Shown here: positions 39,352 through 48,464 of the stretch, piece by piece | Layout of the letters: every line of letters starts with the position of its first letter | Numbering within the stretch: position 1 is the stretch's first letter | Assembly: GCA_002420185.1 (NCBI GenBank) | Contig: DIHO01000009.1 | Coordinates: 23,181-87,180, forward strand | Reading direction: 5' to 3' | DNA length: 64,000 bases | Source of the DNA: Opitutales bacterium UBA5694 | GTDB taxonomy: Bacteria; Verrucomicrobiota; Verrucomicrobiia; Opitutales; Opitutaceae | Notes under the pieces: model-generated | What the model was told of the DNA's origin: nothing | Database searches by the model: none | What the model saw: the letters and a program-made list of their open reading frames with translations, nothing else | Program-made: the position numbers and the translations under genes

Positions 39352-40644
39352 ATGGCAGATTTGGCATATCGTTCACGCGGCTTTCAGGAGAGGTTGGCAA
39401 CTTTCTGCGAGACCGCAGCAGTCCCACAGCATATAGTCGATACTGTCTCCAAGATCCTCGCGGATATTAGGGGCAAGGGTGACAAAGGAATTGCGGCTAC
39501 GATGCGGCGCATTGACGGGCTCCGTTTGAAGCCTTCCCAATTCCGAATCTCCGAGTCAGAGTTGGTAGGTTCTGTCAGAAAATTGGAGAAATGGAAGCTC
39601 AAAGCTATCAAAGAGTCGATAGCTACCGTATCAGATTTTCACCGCCATGCACTCCCCCAATCCTGGACTGCTAAGAACAAACATGGGGCCACAATAGGGG
39701 AACGATTTTATCCGTTGGATCGTGTGGGGCTCTACATTCCTACGGATCTAGCATCTACCGCGATAATGACTGGAGCGCTAGCGAGATTGGCCAAGGTACC
39801 GGAATTGGTAGCTTTTACGCCCTGTGGAAAAGATGGATCGGTCAATCCAGCCGTACTCGCCTCTCTAAAGCTTTGCGGCATCAAGGAAGCCTATCGGATT
39901 GGAGGAGTGTCTGCTATAGGAACGATGGCCTATGGGACGGAAACGATTAAGTCGGTATCCAAAGTGTTCGGACCAGGAAATGCCTTTACCGTTGAGGCTA
40001 AACGTCAGGTTTATGGGACCATCGGCGTTGATCTGCTTCCAGGTCCGAGCGAAGTGCTGGTAATAGCGGATGATTCTGCCAACCCTCGATTTGTGGCAGC
40101 CGATTTGCTTGCCCAAGCAGAGCATGGTTCGGGTAGGGAAAAGATTTTTTTAGTAAGCCTCTCGAAGGGGGTAGCTACTCGAATTAGGGCTGAAATAAAA
40201 ATACAGATGAAGGAACTTACCCGCACGAAGCTGATTCGAACGGTGTTGAGGGAAGGGTTCTTATCGGTTGTCGTAGATACGTACGAAGAAGCAGCGAAGG
40301 TCGCAAATTTTGTGGCGCCCGAGCACATGGAACTAGAGGTCCAGTCAGATAAATTGGTATATCTTACCAAAGCGATAAAAACGGCGGGAGCCATCATGCA
40401 AGGTGGCTGGTCGGCGACCGCCCTTGGAGATTTTGTCGCGGGTCCAAGCCACGAGTTGCCCACGGGAAGATCGGGAAAGTATTCTAGTGGCTTGCAGGGG
40501 ATCGACTTTTTTCGGCGCTCCAGTTTAATTCGGTACTCCGAAAGTGCCCTGAAAAAGGCGGCTCCAGCAGCAGAGGCTTTTGCCAAAATGGAGGGTCTGG
40601 ATGGGCATGGCCGCTCCGTTTCGATTAGATTGGAGAAGCGATGA
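39352..40644 (+). CDS. hisD: Histidinol dehydrogenase
   Basis: 430 residues. It oxidises L-histidinol to L-histidine in the last two steps of histidine synthesis. VGLYIPTDLASTAIM, GPGNAFTVEAKRQVYG, the zinc-site run LLAQAEHGSG, FVAPEHMEL and GPSHELPTGRSGKYSSGL are all intact. It overlaps hisC as ATGA, so the two are coupled. Confidence 0.97.
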   Translation: MADLAYRSRGFQERLATFCETAAVPQHIVDTVSKILADIRGKGDKGIAATMRRIDGLRLKPSQFRISESELVGSVRKLEKWKLKAIKESIATVSDFHRHALPQSWTAKNKHGATIGERFYPLDRVGLYIPTDLASTAIMTGALARLAKVPELVAFTPCGKDGSVNPAVLASLKLCGIKEAYRIGGVSAIGTMAYGTETIKSVSKVFGPGNAFTVEAKRQVYGTIGVDLLPGPSEVLVIADDSANPRFVAADLLAQAEHGSGREKIFLVSLSKGVATRIRAEIKIQMKELTRTKLIRTVLREGFLSVVVDTYEEAAKVANFVAPEHMELEVQSDKLVYLTKAIKTAGAIMQGGWSATALGDFVAGPSHELPTGRSGKYSSGLQGIDFFRRSSLIRYSESALKKAAPAAEAFAKMEGLDGHGRSVSIRLEKR

Positions 40645-41738
40645 GTGATCAAATTCTAGTTTCGGAGTATGTGCTGCCCCATATAAAGAAATTGCAAGCC
40701 TACGCACCGGGCTTTCAACCAAAAGAGGATGGCTGGGTAAAAATAAATACGAACGAAAACCCCTATCCGCCAAGCCCCAATGTTGAATCGGCGATCAGGG
40801 ACGCTTTAGGGGATTCACTACGTCTCTATCCAGATCCCCGAAGCTCGGAGCTGCGTTCAGAATTAGCGAATCTGCATGGTTTGGATGCCTGCAATGTGAT
40901 CGTTGGAAATGGCTCGGACGATTTGTTGAATTTGCTGACGCGGGCTTTTTCGACGATCGAGAGAAAGGTAGGTTATACCTTGCCCAGCTACTCACTATAT
41001 CCCGTTCTTTGCGGGATTCAAAATTCAAGTACTATCGAAATCCCGTTTGGTCGTGATATGGACCTGCCCTTGGTAGAGCTTTTAGGGTGCGACGCTGGAA
41101 TACTTTTTTTCACCTCGCCCAATGCACCCACTGGAGTAGGTTTCTCGAATGAGTCGATCAGAAAACTGCTAGAGAGCTTCAGAGGCATCGTCGTGGTGGA
41201 CGAGGCATATGCCGACTTTGCGAAGGAAAATGCAGTCGAATTAGTCGAAGTATTCTCGAATCTGGTGATCACCAGAACGCTTTCCAAATCGTATGCTTTG
41301 GCGGGCTTGAGGGTGGGCTACGCACTGGCGAGCGCGGAGGTTATCGAGGCTTTGGACCGTGTGCGAGATAGCTACAATGTTAACCAAGTGTCGCAAGCCG
41401 GGGCATTAGCGGCGATACAGGATCAGAGTTACATGAAGGCGATTGTGGGTAAAGTGGTTCGCACGCGGGACTATTATTTTGAAGAACTCAACTCGCTCGG
41501 ATGGTTTACCTATGAATCTGAGGCGAATATGCTGTTAACGGAACCTGTCAATGGAAAGGGAGAAAAGGGGCCGTCGGTTGCTCTGAACTTGTTCGAGTTC
41601 TTGAAATCCGAGAAAATATTGGTTCGGTATTTTCCTGGACACGCCTTGACTGACAGTTTTTTAAGAATCAGTGTTGGAGACGAGGGTCAAATGCTCAAAT
41701 TAATCGAATCGATAGAACAATGGCTGAAGAACGAATAG
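40641..41738 (+). CDS. hisC: Histidinol-phosphate aminotransferase
   Basis: 365 residues, a fold-type I PLP enzyme that transaminates imidazole-acetol phosphate. NTNENPYPPSP at the start, SPNAPTGVGF, VVDEAYADFA and the PLP lysine in TRTLSKSYALAGLRVGYA are clear, and the phosphate-binding R near FLRISVG is present. The ATG overlaps the hisD stop, and the 3' end overlaps hisB by 19 nt. Confidence 0.97.
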   Translation: MSDQILVSEYVLPHIKKLQAYAPGFQPKEDGWVKINTNENPYPPSPNVESAIRDALGDSLRLYPDPRSSELRSELANLHGLDACNVIVGNGSDDLLNLLTRAFSTIERKVGYTLPSYSLYPVLCGIQNSSTIEIPFGRDMDLPLVELLGCDAGILFFTSPNAPTGVGFSNESIRKLLESFRGIVVVDEAYADFAKENAVELVEVFSNLVITRTLSKSYALAGLRVGYALASAEVIEALDRVRDSYNVNQVSQAGALAAIQDQSYMKAIVGKVVRTRDYYFEELNSLGWFTYESEANMLLTEPVNGKGEKGPSVALNLFEFLKSEKILVRYFPGHALTDSFLRISVGDEGQMLKLIESIEQWLKNE

Positions 41739-42316
41739 CATCGCTGGTACGCGAAACCAAGGAGACGCAGATAAAGGCATTTCTCAATCTTGATGGTATC
41801 GGTAAGGCTGAGGTCGATACAGGAGTTCCCTTCTTCGACCACATGCTGACATTGTTCGCAGCTCATGGGTTATTCGATTTAGAAGTTGTCGCAAAAGGAG
41901 ATGTAAAAGTAGACTACCACCACACGGTTGAAGATGTCGGAATCGTGCTGGGGCAGCTTTTTAAGAATGCGGTTGGAGACAAGAAAGGCATGCGTCGCTA
42001 CGGTTTCTTTATTCTTCCGATGGATGAGTGCTTAGGAAGAGTGGCGATCGATCTCGGCAATCGTCCGTTTCTTGAGTATCAAGTGATTGCACCAACATTC
42101 TATGTGAGGGACTTTAATATCGTCCTTGTGAAGGAGTTTTGTCGGGCTTTTTCCAATACGTTGGGAGCGAATTTACATATTAAGCTTGAGTATGGAGAAG
42201 AGCCTCATCATATTGCAGAGTGTATCTTCAAGTGCTTGGCGAGGGCGGTCGATATGGCCAGTTCAATCGACAGTCGTCTCGAAGGACGTCTTCCGTCTAC
42301 CAAAGGAATGCTTTGA
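41720..42316 (+). CDS. hisB: Imidazoleglycerol-phosphate dehydratase
   Basis: 198 residues, the monofunctional dehydratase without a phosphatase domain. The metal-binding runs FFDHMLTLFAAHG, DYHHTVEDVGI and EPHHIAECIFK are complete. It begins inside the end of hisC, implying tight coupling. A separate histidinol phosphatase must be encoded elsewhere. Confidence 0.98.
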   Translation: MAEERIASLVRETKETQIKAFLNLDGIGKAEVDTGVPFFDHMLTLFAAHGLFDLEVVAKGDVKVDYHHTVEDVGIVLGQLFKNAVGDKKGMRRYGFFILPMDECLGRVAIDLGNRPFLEYQVIAPTFYVRDFNIVLVKEFCRAFSNTLGANLHIKLEYGEEPHHIAECIFKCLARAVDMASSIDSRLEGRLPSTKGML

Positions 42317-42382
42317 GTAGGGATAAGTTGACTGTTGACTAAGGGTCTCCCAGTGACGTACGGATCCTGACTTCTTGATGGA

Positions 42383-43006
42383 ATGAGTGCCAGAATCGCA
42401 ATTATCAATTATGGAATGGGAAACCTGAGGAGTGTGGAGAATGCCCTCGTAAGGGTGGGGGCCTCACCAAAGGTAGTCACTGAGCCTTCCGAAGTTACCG
42501 ATGTCGAAGGATTAGTGCTTCCTGGAGTGGGGGCCCTCGAAGATTGCGTCGACGGTTTGCGAGCATCGAATTTTGACGATTTAATTGCGGGATGGATACA
42601 GGAAGATCGGCCCTTTATGGGGGTATGCCTAGGGCTGCAAGCGTTGTTTGATGTGTCAGAAGAGCGACATGTGAAAGGGCTGGGGATATTTTCAGGAAAG
42701 GTCGTCCGTTTTGTTTCGAAGCCCGGGTTCAAGATTCCCCACATGGGTTGGAATACCGCCAGGACCGAACAAAATGACTCTCCTTTCTGGGAGAATTTAG
42801 ACAGCGATAGGGACCACTTTTACTTCGTGCATAGCTATTACGCAGTGCCAGAGGACTCTGAACTGGTACTAACGACCACGGAATACGACGGTGTTTTTAC
42901 GAGCTCGATCTCCCGTGCGAACACTTTAGCCTGCCAATTTCACCCAGAGAAGAGTCAGGAAAAGGGGCTTCAGATATACTCCAATTTTGTCTCGATTTGT
43001 AATTAG
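42383..43006 (+). CDS. hisH: Imidazole glycerol phosphate synthase, glutamine amidotransferase subunit
   Basis: 207 residues. IAIINYGMGNLRSVENALVR at the start, the catalytic Cys in FMGVCLGLQALF, PHMGWN, and the His/Glu pair in CQFHPEKSQ are intact. HisH supplies ammonia to HisF, but no hisF or hisA follows in this window, so the operon is split. It lies 66 nt after hisB. Confidence 0.97.
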   Translation: MSARIAIINYGMGNLRSVENALVRVGASPKVVTEPSEVTDVEGLVLPGVGALEDCVDGLRASNFDDLIAGWIQEDRPFMGVCLGLQALFDVSEERHVKGLGIFSGKVVRFVSKPGFKIPHMGWNTARTEQNDSPFWENLDSDRDHFYFVHSYYAVPEDSELVLTTTEYDGVFTSSISRANTLACQFHPEKSQEKGLQIYSNFVSICN

Positions 43007-43149
43007 GACGAATCCTTCGCCTCTCAAAATCGCTAATAGTTAACTTCTAGGCGTGTCGTGCTTTACATCAGGCTACCAAGGAAATTAGTTTACCCGTTCC
43101 ATTTATTCGATCACACCACATTCTCAGTAACTTACAAGCACGAGATCTC

Positions 43150-44448
43150 ATGAGCAAACCTGCAGTCCTAACATTGGAAGACAAAGTATACGTTTTTCCA
43201 ACCATCAAAGGTGTTGAGAATGAAAAGGCAGTTGATTTTCGGACGCTTCGTTCAGCGACTGGCTACATTTCCTACGACGAGGGCTATGGAAATACGGGAT
43301 CTTGCCAGAGCGAAATAACCTACATCGATGGAGAAGTAGGAATTCTTCGCTATCGTGGTATCCCTATTGAACAACTTGCTGAAAAGTCGAGCTTCCTAGA
43401 GTCGTCATACATGATCCTGTACGGAGATTTGCCGACTCAATTCGAGCTGGATCAGTTTAAAACTAGAGTTCGAGAGGGAACTGCGGTATCGCCAATGATG
43501 TGCGACGCACTGAAAGGCTTTCCCCGCGATGCCCCGCCAATGGGGATGTTGGGTTCGATGCTAGGTGCTATGAGCTGCTACAATGCGAGCTTGGCTACTA
43601 ACGATCGAGCCGTGGATCTTGAGCATTTTGACGAGGCGGCAGCTGTAGCCATCGCCCAAACCGCGACAGCGGCGGCTCTTGGATACCGTGTGACTAAAGG
43701 ACTTGAGGGAAACCAGCCTGATTCATCGCTTTCGTTTGGGGACAATTTCTTGCACCTAATGTTTTCCGAAGAAGGAAGGCCTTATAAAGCAATTCCCGAA
43801 GTAAGTCGGGCACTTGATCTAATGCTGCTACTCCACGCAGACCATGAGCAGAATTGCAGCACCTCAACGGTGCGCATGGTGGCCTCAGGCGGAGCTAATT
43901 TATTTGCCTCCGTTGCTGCGGGGTGCGGAGCCCTTTGGGGACCGGCCCACGGTGGAGCGAACATGGCAGTGATTAAGATGCTAGAAGAGATTCGAGCTAC
44001 AGGAGACGACGGTTCGAAATTTATCGAAGAGGCAAAGAGTGGTAAGAGTGGAAAGCGGTTGATGGGCTTTGGACACCGGGTTTATAAGAACTTCGATCCA
44101 CGAGCGAAAATTATCGGCAAAGCCTGCGGGGAGCTCTTGAACAAGCTGGGAATTGACGATCCTTGCTTAGATATTGCACGTCATTTGGAGCAGGCCGCTC
44201 TAGCTGACGATTATTTCATTTCCCGCAATCTGTATCCGAATGTGGACTTTTACAGTGGTATTGTTTTGCGGGCTTTGGGTATTCCATCGGATATGTTCAC
44301 GGTGATGTTTGCCATCGGCCGTATGCCTGGCTGGCTGGCGAATTGGCGAGAAATCGCAATGAACCCTAAAATGAAAATTAATCGCCCTCGACAAATTTAT
44401 CAGGGTTCTGCGTTGCGTGACTACGTGGCGTTGGAAGACAGAGGATAG
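43150..44448 (+). CDS. gltA: Citrate synthase
   Basis: 432 residues of the type II (NADH-regulated, Gram-negative) length class. It condenses oxaloacetate and acetyl-CoA at the entry of the TCA cycle. GNTGSCQSEITYIDGEVGIL, the catalytic His runs HADHEQNCSTSTVR and GFGHRVYKNFDPRAKII, and the Asp region VDFYSGI are present. It stands alone with 143 nt upstream and no other TCA gene near. Confidence 0.98.
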   Translation: MSKPAVLTLEDKVYVFPTIKGVENEKAVDFRTLRSATGYISYDEGYGNTGSCQSEITYIDGEVGILRYRGIPIEQLAEKSSFLESSYMILYGDLPTQFELDQFKTRVREGTAVSPMMCDALKGFPRDAPPMGMLGSMLGAMSCYNASLATNDRAVDLEHFDEAAAVAIAQTATAAALGYRVTKGLEGNQPDSSLSFGDNFLHLMFSEEGRPYKAIPEVSRALDLMLLLHADHEQNCSTSTVRMVASGGANLFASVAAGCGALWGPAHGGANMAVIKMLEEIRATGDDGSKFIEEAKSGKSGKRLMGFGHRVYKNFDPRAKIIGKACGELLNKLGIDDPCLDIARHLEQAALADDYFISRNLYPNVDFYSGIVLRALGIPSDMFTVMFAIGRMPGWLANWREIAMNPKMKINRPRQIYQGSALRDYVALEDRG

Positions 44449-44831
44449 AATTTCGAATGCCGCTGGGTCGAGTCGGGTCTCTCAAAGCTTGCAAACTGGG
44501 CTTATTGATGGGATGGAGACTTCCCTATCGTACTCACCGCCCTCTGCCAAATTTGTGGCGTCAATTGCGCTGGACCGAAAAACCCCGAATTTGAGGGACC
44601 GTTTAACTTTTGCTTTTTGGGTGCATGCCCTACTCCCCACCCGAAAACTAAGAACGGTTTGACAACGTAGTCGAAGCGGTCAATCCTGACAAGGGGTTAG
44701 AGTTCGTTGGAGCCCCACATACACACCGGGTTAGTTTGCAAGTGGAACCTGAACCAGCACATGCTTTCCGGATAAGCCAGTTGATCGTAGAAGAGAATCG
44801 CAGATAGCGATTTGAAATTTCAGAATAGGGC
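44449..44831. other. 383-nt gap after gltA, no supported gene
   Basis: Short frames on both strands cross this gap, but none has a start signal, family pattern or normal codon use. A loose GGGT/ACCC pairing near 44620-44642 might be a weak terminator. The compositional pattern suits decayed sequence; I cannot name a parent gene. Confidence 0.4.
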
Positions 44832-45560
44832 CTACTTTTTTGAATGATGAGGATGCATCAGCTCCTCGAATTTCAACCCGGTCAGCTTCATAATCCCGGC
44901 GTAGAGTTTCCACATGGCGACGATGGAAATCGCCATTCCTGGAATCACGATAACGATGTAGGAAATCCAGGTCATGCGGCCCATTTGTTCGTTGAAGAGC
45001 TCCGTACCTCCTGAACTCGTTACTAAAACTCGGGCTAGTACGAAGTTCATAACCACGCTAAAAACTGAGGAAACGACAAAGAGGAGGGTAGCAAGAGAGA
45101 ATAGCTTCTCAAAAGCAGACTCCTCATTTCTCTCGACTACAATCTTGTTGATCTTATCGACGTCGATTACATCAGGATTGTAGAAGATGGTTCTAATGAG
45201 AGGTTTTTCGGTTTTCGCACTTGCGAGAACCAGTATTCCAAAGATCGCCGGGAGACTGGCTTCTTTTACCGCGACCCAAAGGCCATCAAGAGCAAGGACT
45301 CCGATGAGTCCTGTGAGTCCTACGTTCGCGAATCCGAGAATTGAGAATAGATTGACATTTCTCCTATTGATGTAGTCGTAGATTCCATACGCAAGTGGAA
45401 TTGAAACGGCGATTACTAGAATTTGGGTTGGACTCAACATGTCCTCTAGACCGACCTTTTCCAACAAGTCATCCAATTTTGAGAATGTCACACTAGGTGC
45501 AACAATATTAAAAATGATGTTGAGAAGCAGGTTTTCTCGTTTGGCGTTATTTGGTGTCAT
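44832..45560 (-). CDS. VC0807-like inner-membrane protein
   Basis: 242 residues with about five hydrophobic segments (near residues 45-60, 73-90, 100-117, 153-176 and 199-220). The opening NLLLNIIFNIVAPSVTFSKL-like run and IPLAYGIYDYINRRNVNLFS with GFANVGLTGLIGVL recall the VC0807 family of uncharacterised membrane proteins, also related to intracellular-septation-type sequences. Function unknown. It is divergent from pdxJ, sharing an 84-nt intergenic region, and convergent with gltA. Confidence 0.6.
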   Translation of the reverse strand: MTPNNAKRENLLLNIIFNIVAPSVTFSKLDDLLEKVGLEDMLSPTQILVIAVSIPLAYGIYDYINRRNVNLFSILGFANVGLTGLIGVLALDGLWVAVKEASLPAIFGILVLASAKTEKPLIRTIFYNPDVIDVDKINKIVVERNEESAFEKLFSLATLLFVVSSVFSVVMNFVLARVLVTSSGGTELFNEQMGRMTWISYIVIVIPGMAISIVAMWKLYAGIMKLTGLKFEELMHPHHSKK

Positions 45561-45644
45561 TAATTTTTTCTTTAGTTGTCTTCTATGGTTCCTGCTTTCA
45601 GTCTTTTGAAGGATTCAAATGAAAACCTTAGCCAATTGAGCACC

Positions 45645-46400
45645 ATGTCTAACGCAAACATTCTTCTAGGCGTCAATATCGATCATGCGGCTACGGTTCG
45701 CGAAGCCCGCTATCGGGGTCTAGGACAGAAATTTGGCCCCATTGTCGAACCGGACCTAATTGAGATCGCTCTGTTTTCAGAAAAGGCGGGAGCCGATGGG
45801 ATTACTGTGCATCCGAGAGAAGATGAGCGTCACGTTCAAAAGAGTGATGTTCTCAAGATCCGCGAAGTGATTTCGACTCGCTTAAACATGGAGATGGCGG
45901 CGACAGACGAGATGATGGCTTTCGCCTTGGAAGTCCACCCCGACTCGATCTGTGTTGTTCCTGAAAGCCGTGAAGAAGTGACCACCGAAGGGGGCTTGGA
46001 TGTGGTTGGTAATTTTGAAAGAGTGAAGGCAATTGTAAAAACCGCAGCCTCTGCCGGCATAGTAACGAGTCTGTTTATCGACCCTGATTCAGATCAGATC
46101 GCTGCATCCGCGGATTCGGGGGCTTCACATATCGAGTTGCACACAGGGGCGTACGCAAATGCTTACTATCTCGAAAACGGCGCCGATGAATTCGATCGAC
46201 TACTTGTTGGAACCAAGCAAGGGCTTGATTTGAAGCTAACGGTGAATGCGGGGCATGGAATCAATTACACCAATATCAAGGAGGTTAGGACGATTCCCAA
46301 CCTACATGAGTTAAACATCGGTCACAGCATAGTTAGTCGGGCACTGTTTTGCGGAATTTCCGATGCCGTTCGAGAGATGAAATCCTTGATTAATGGTTAG
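45645..46400 (+). CDS. pdxJ: Pyridoxine 5'-phosphate synthase
   Basis: 251 residues from MSNANILLGVNIDHAATVRE; an earlier ATG would add 23 poorly conserved residues. The enzyme joins 1-deoxyxylulose 5-phosphate and aminoacetone phosphate in the DXP-dependent vitamin B6 route. GVNIDHAATVREARYRG, DGITVHPREDERHVQ, IELHTGAYA and NAGHGINYTN are all conserved. acpS follows after 18 nt, the same order as in many Proteobacteria. Confidence 0.97.
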   Translation: MSNANILLGVNIDHAATVREARYRGLGQKFGPIVEPDLIEIALFSEKAGADGITVHPREDERHVQKSDVLKIREVISTRLNMEMAATDEMMAFALEVHPDSICVVPESREEVTTEGGLDVVGNFERVKAIVKTAASAGIVTSLFIDPDSDQIAASADSGASHIELHTGAYANAYYLENGADEFDRLLVGTKQGLDLKLTVNAGHGINYTNIKEVRTIPNLHELNIGHSIVSRALFCGISDAVREMKSLING

Positions 46401-46418
46401 GGTTTTAGTGAAATTTGA

Positions 46419-46832
46419 ATGATGACTCTTGATTTTCGGTTGCCTCCTTCCGGCCCGCTTCTGGGCCTTGGTGTCGATATTGTTGATGTAGAGCGAATCA
46501 AATCTATGCGAAACCGCCAAGGTGACCGGTTCTTACAAAGAGTCTACACACCAACGGAATTGGATTATTGTATGAAGATGAAGTATCCTGACCAACATTT
46601 GGCGGCTAGATTTGCGGCTAAAGAAGCGGTATCGAAGGCATTCACGACTGGAATTGGTGAATATTTCGATTGGAAGTCTATCGGAGTCGCAATGGGTGAA
46701 AGAAGACAGCCTGAGATTGAATTGGATGAAAAAGCGCGACGTTTCATGCTCTCAATTGGTGGATCTCGGATATCCATCAGCCTCACTCATACCGAAAAAA
46801 CGGCAATTGCGATAGCGGGACTGATAGGATAG
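46419..46832 (+). CDS. acpS: Holo-[acyl-carrier-protein] synthase
   Basis: 137 residues. It transfers 4'-phosphopantetheine from CoA to apo-ACP. LGLGVDIVDVERIKSM holds the Mg-binding Asp, and FAAKEAVSKAFTTGIG the second catalytic run. Two adjacent ATG codons are possible starts (46419 and 46422). It lies between pdxJ and nnr, a common grouping. Confidence 0.95.
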   Translation: MMTLDFRLPPSGPLLGLGVDIVDVERIKSMRNRQGDRFLQRVYTPTELDYCMKMKYPDQHLAARFAAKEAVSKAFTTGIGEYFDWKSIGVAMGERRQPEIELDEKARRFMLSIGGSRISISLTHTEKTAIAIAGLIG

Positions 46833-46865
46833 ATAGGAACATTCTTAAGGGAGAATGGCAGGAAA

Positions 46866-48464
46866 ATGAGGATAGAATATTTCGAAAATTCGGATCCGGT
46901 ACTTAGCTGCAAAGAAGCGGGGGAATATGAGAAATCCATATTGAATTCAGACGAGAAGATATGGGATGCCATGTCTGAAGTAGGCCGTAAATTGGGCCAA
47001 GGAATTCTGAAAGAGTATAGATTTTCTAGATACAGTAATAAATCACTTTCGGTTCTCGGTCTTATTGGCAAAGGCCATAATGGAGGAGACGCTCTCTTGG
47101 GGATTGATGAAATGACCAGAGTGGGATCGGTGGGGATAGTGACGCTTATACTAATAAGTCCAGAGAGTACCCTGAAACCAAATACGGCTCGCTCTTTAGA
47201 GCAATTGAAGAATCGTGTTCCAGAAGACCGGTTGGCGATTTTTGAAAGAGATGATGACGTAAGCAGCGATTGGTATAGCGAAATCGCAAATTGGCAGGCC
47301 GGCGAACCGTTTGATATATGTCTCGATGGACTTATTGGCATGCAGTTTCGTCCGCCGACGAAAGGCCCTACCCGGAAAGTAATCGAATTTGCAAATAAGC
47401 TTAAAGATATTCGGCTTAGGGTCGCGGTTGATCTTCCTAGCGGGTTGGGTGATAAAGCAGATGACCTTTGTTTTAAGGCAGACGTAACCTTTGCGACGGG
47501 TATTTTGAAGAGCCCCTTGCTGAAAAGTGGGAGAGACGCTTCGATTGGTAGTATACGATATTTGGATATAGGTCTTTTCAACGACCCGATAGAATCAAAA
47601 AATCGGGTATTGAATGACTCTACTCTGAATATTATGAGAAAACGGCGTCCAATATATGTCGATAAACGGTTCTACGGCCATCTCTTTATCCTAGCTGGAT
47701 CGAGAGAAATGCCGGGTGCGCTTCTCATGAGCATTCGAACAGCATTGCTGAGTGGAGTGGGTCTGGTTACTGTTTGTGCACCGGCGGGTATCGTTCCCGT
47801 GTTGGCTCCATTAGTTCCAGAGGCTATGTGGGTGTCTTGGCCAGAATCCCCATCTGGTGGACTTTCCTCTAAAGGGCTCGATTATATCAGGACAATTAAG
47901 TCAAACGCTAGCGCAATCCTAGTGGGTCCCGGAATGGGGAATGATCCAGAGACAGTCAACCTGCTTGTCGAACTGCTTAAACGATGGACCGGATCCATTG
48001 TTATCGATGCGGATGCCCTGCAGTCAAGTGTCCTACAATGGGTTCAGGGTGTTTGTATCGTTACTCCCCATTTGGGGGAGTTTAAACGAATCCTTGGTTT
48101 GGAAGGAAAGATTTCCGATGTGAACAGCAAACTGCAGGAGTTTGCACAAGAGCATTCTATAATTGTTGCCCTCAAGGGAGCCATGACTCGAATTGGTGAT
48201 GGCGAGAGCCTATATTTTAGTACAACTGGAAATTCTGTCCTTGCGAGAGGGGGGAGTGGAGATCTACTGGCTGGCCTCGCTGCTGGTATTTTAGCTCAGT
48301 CCCCAAAGAATGCGCTGAGTGCTGCTTGCAGAGCGGTATACTGGCATGGAAAGGCAGCAGATTTGTTGGCAAGTCGAAAAGGTCAGGTTGCTGTTCGGAC
48401 GACAGATGTGCTGGAGTATTTGGGTGAAGCCTTGTGTGTGGAGGAAGAGAGGATTGACGAATAA
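46866..48464 (+). CDS. nnr: Bifunctional NAD(P)H-hydrate epimerase/dehydratase
   Basis: 532 residues with two domains. The N-terminal YjeF epimerase domain (about 1-230) has LGLIGKGHNGGDALLG, and the C-terminal ADP-dependent dehydratase (about 255-530) has the GSGDLLAGLAAGILAQ run with the catalytic Asp. Together they repair hydrated NADH and NADPH. The dead dprA frame begins inside its last codons, suggesting the two were once coupled. Confidence 0.95.
   Translation: MRIEYFENSDPVLSCKEAGEYEKSILNSDEKIWDAMSEVGRKLGQGILKEYRFSRYSNKSLSVLGLIGKGHNGGDALLGIDEMTRVGSVGIVTLILISPESTLKPNTARSLEQLKNRVPEDRLAIFERDDDVSSDWYSEIANWQAGEPFDICLDGLIGMQFRPPTKGPTRKVIEFANKLKDIRLRVAVDLPSGLGDKADDLCFKADVTFATGILKSPLLKSGRDASIGSIRYLDIGLFNDPIESKNRVLNDSTLNIMRKRRPIYVDKRFYGHLFILAGSREMPGALLMSIRTALLSGVGLVTVCAPAGIVPVLAPLVPEAMWVSWPESPSGGLSSKGLDYIRTIKSNASAILVGPGMGNDPETVNLLVELLKRWTGSIVIDADALQSSVLQWVQGVCIVTPHLGEFKRILGLEGKISDVNSKLQEFAQEHSIIVALKGAMTRIGDGESLYFSTTGNSVLARGGSGDLLAGLAAGILAQSPKNALSAACRAVYWHGKAADLLASRKGQVAVRTTDVLEYLGEALCVEEERIDE

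Noticed and set aside
44417..44662. 81-codon plus-strand frame overlapping the end of gltA
   Set aside because: It starts inside gltA in another frame, and the part beyond gltA has no recognisable pattern.
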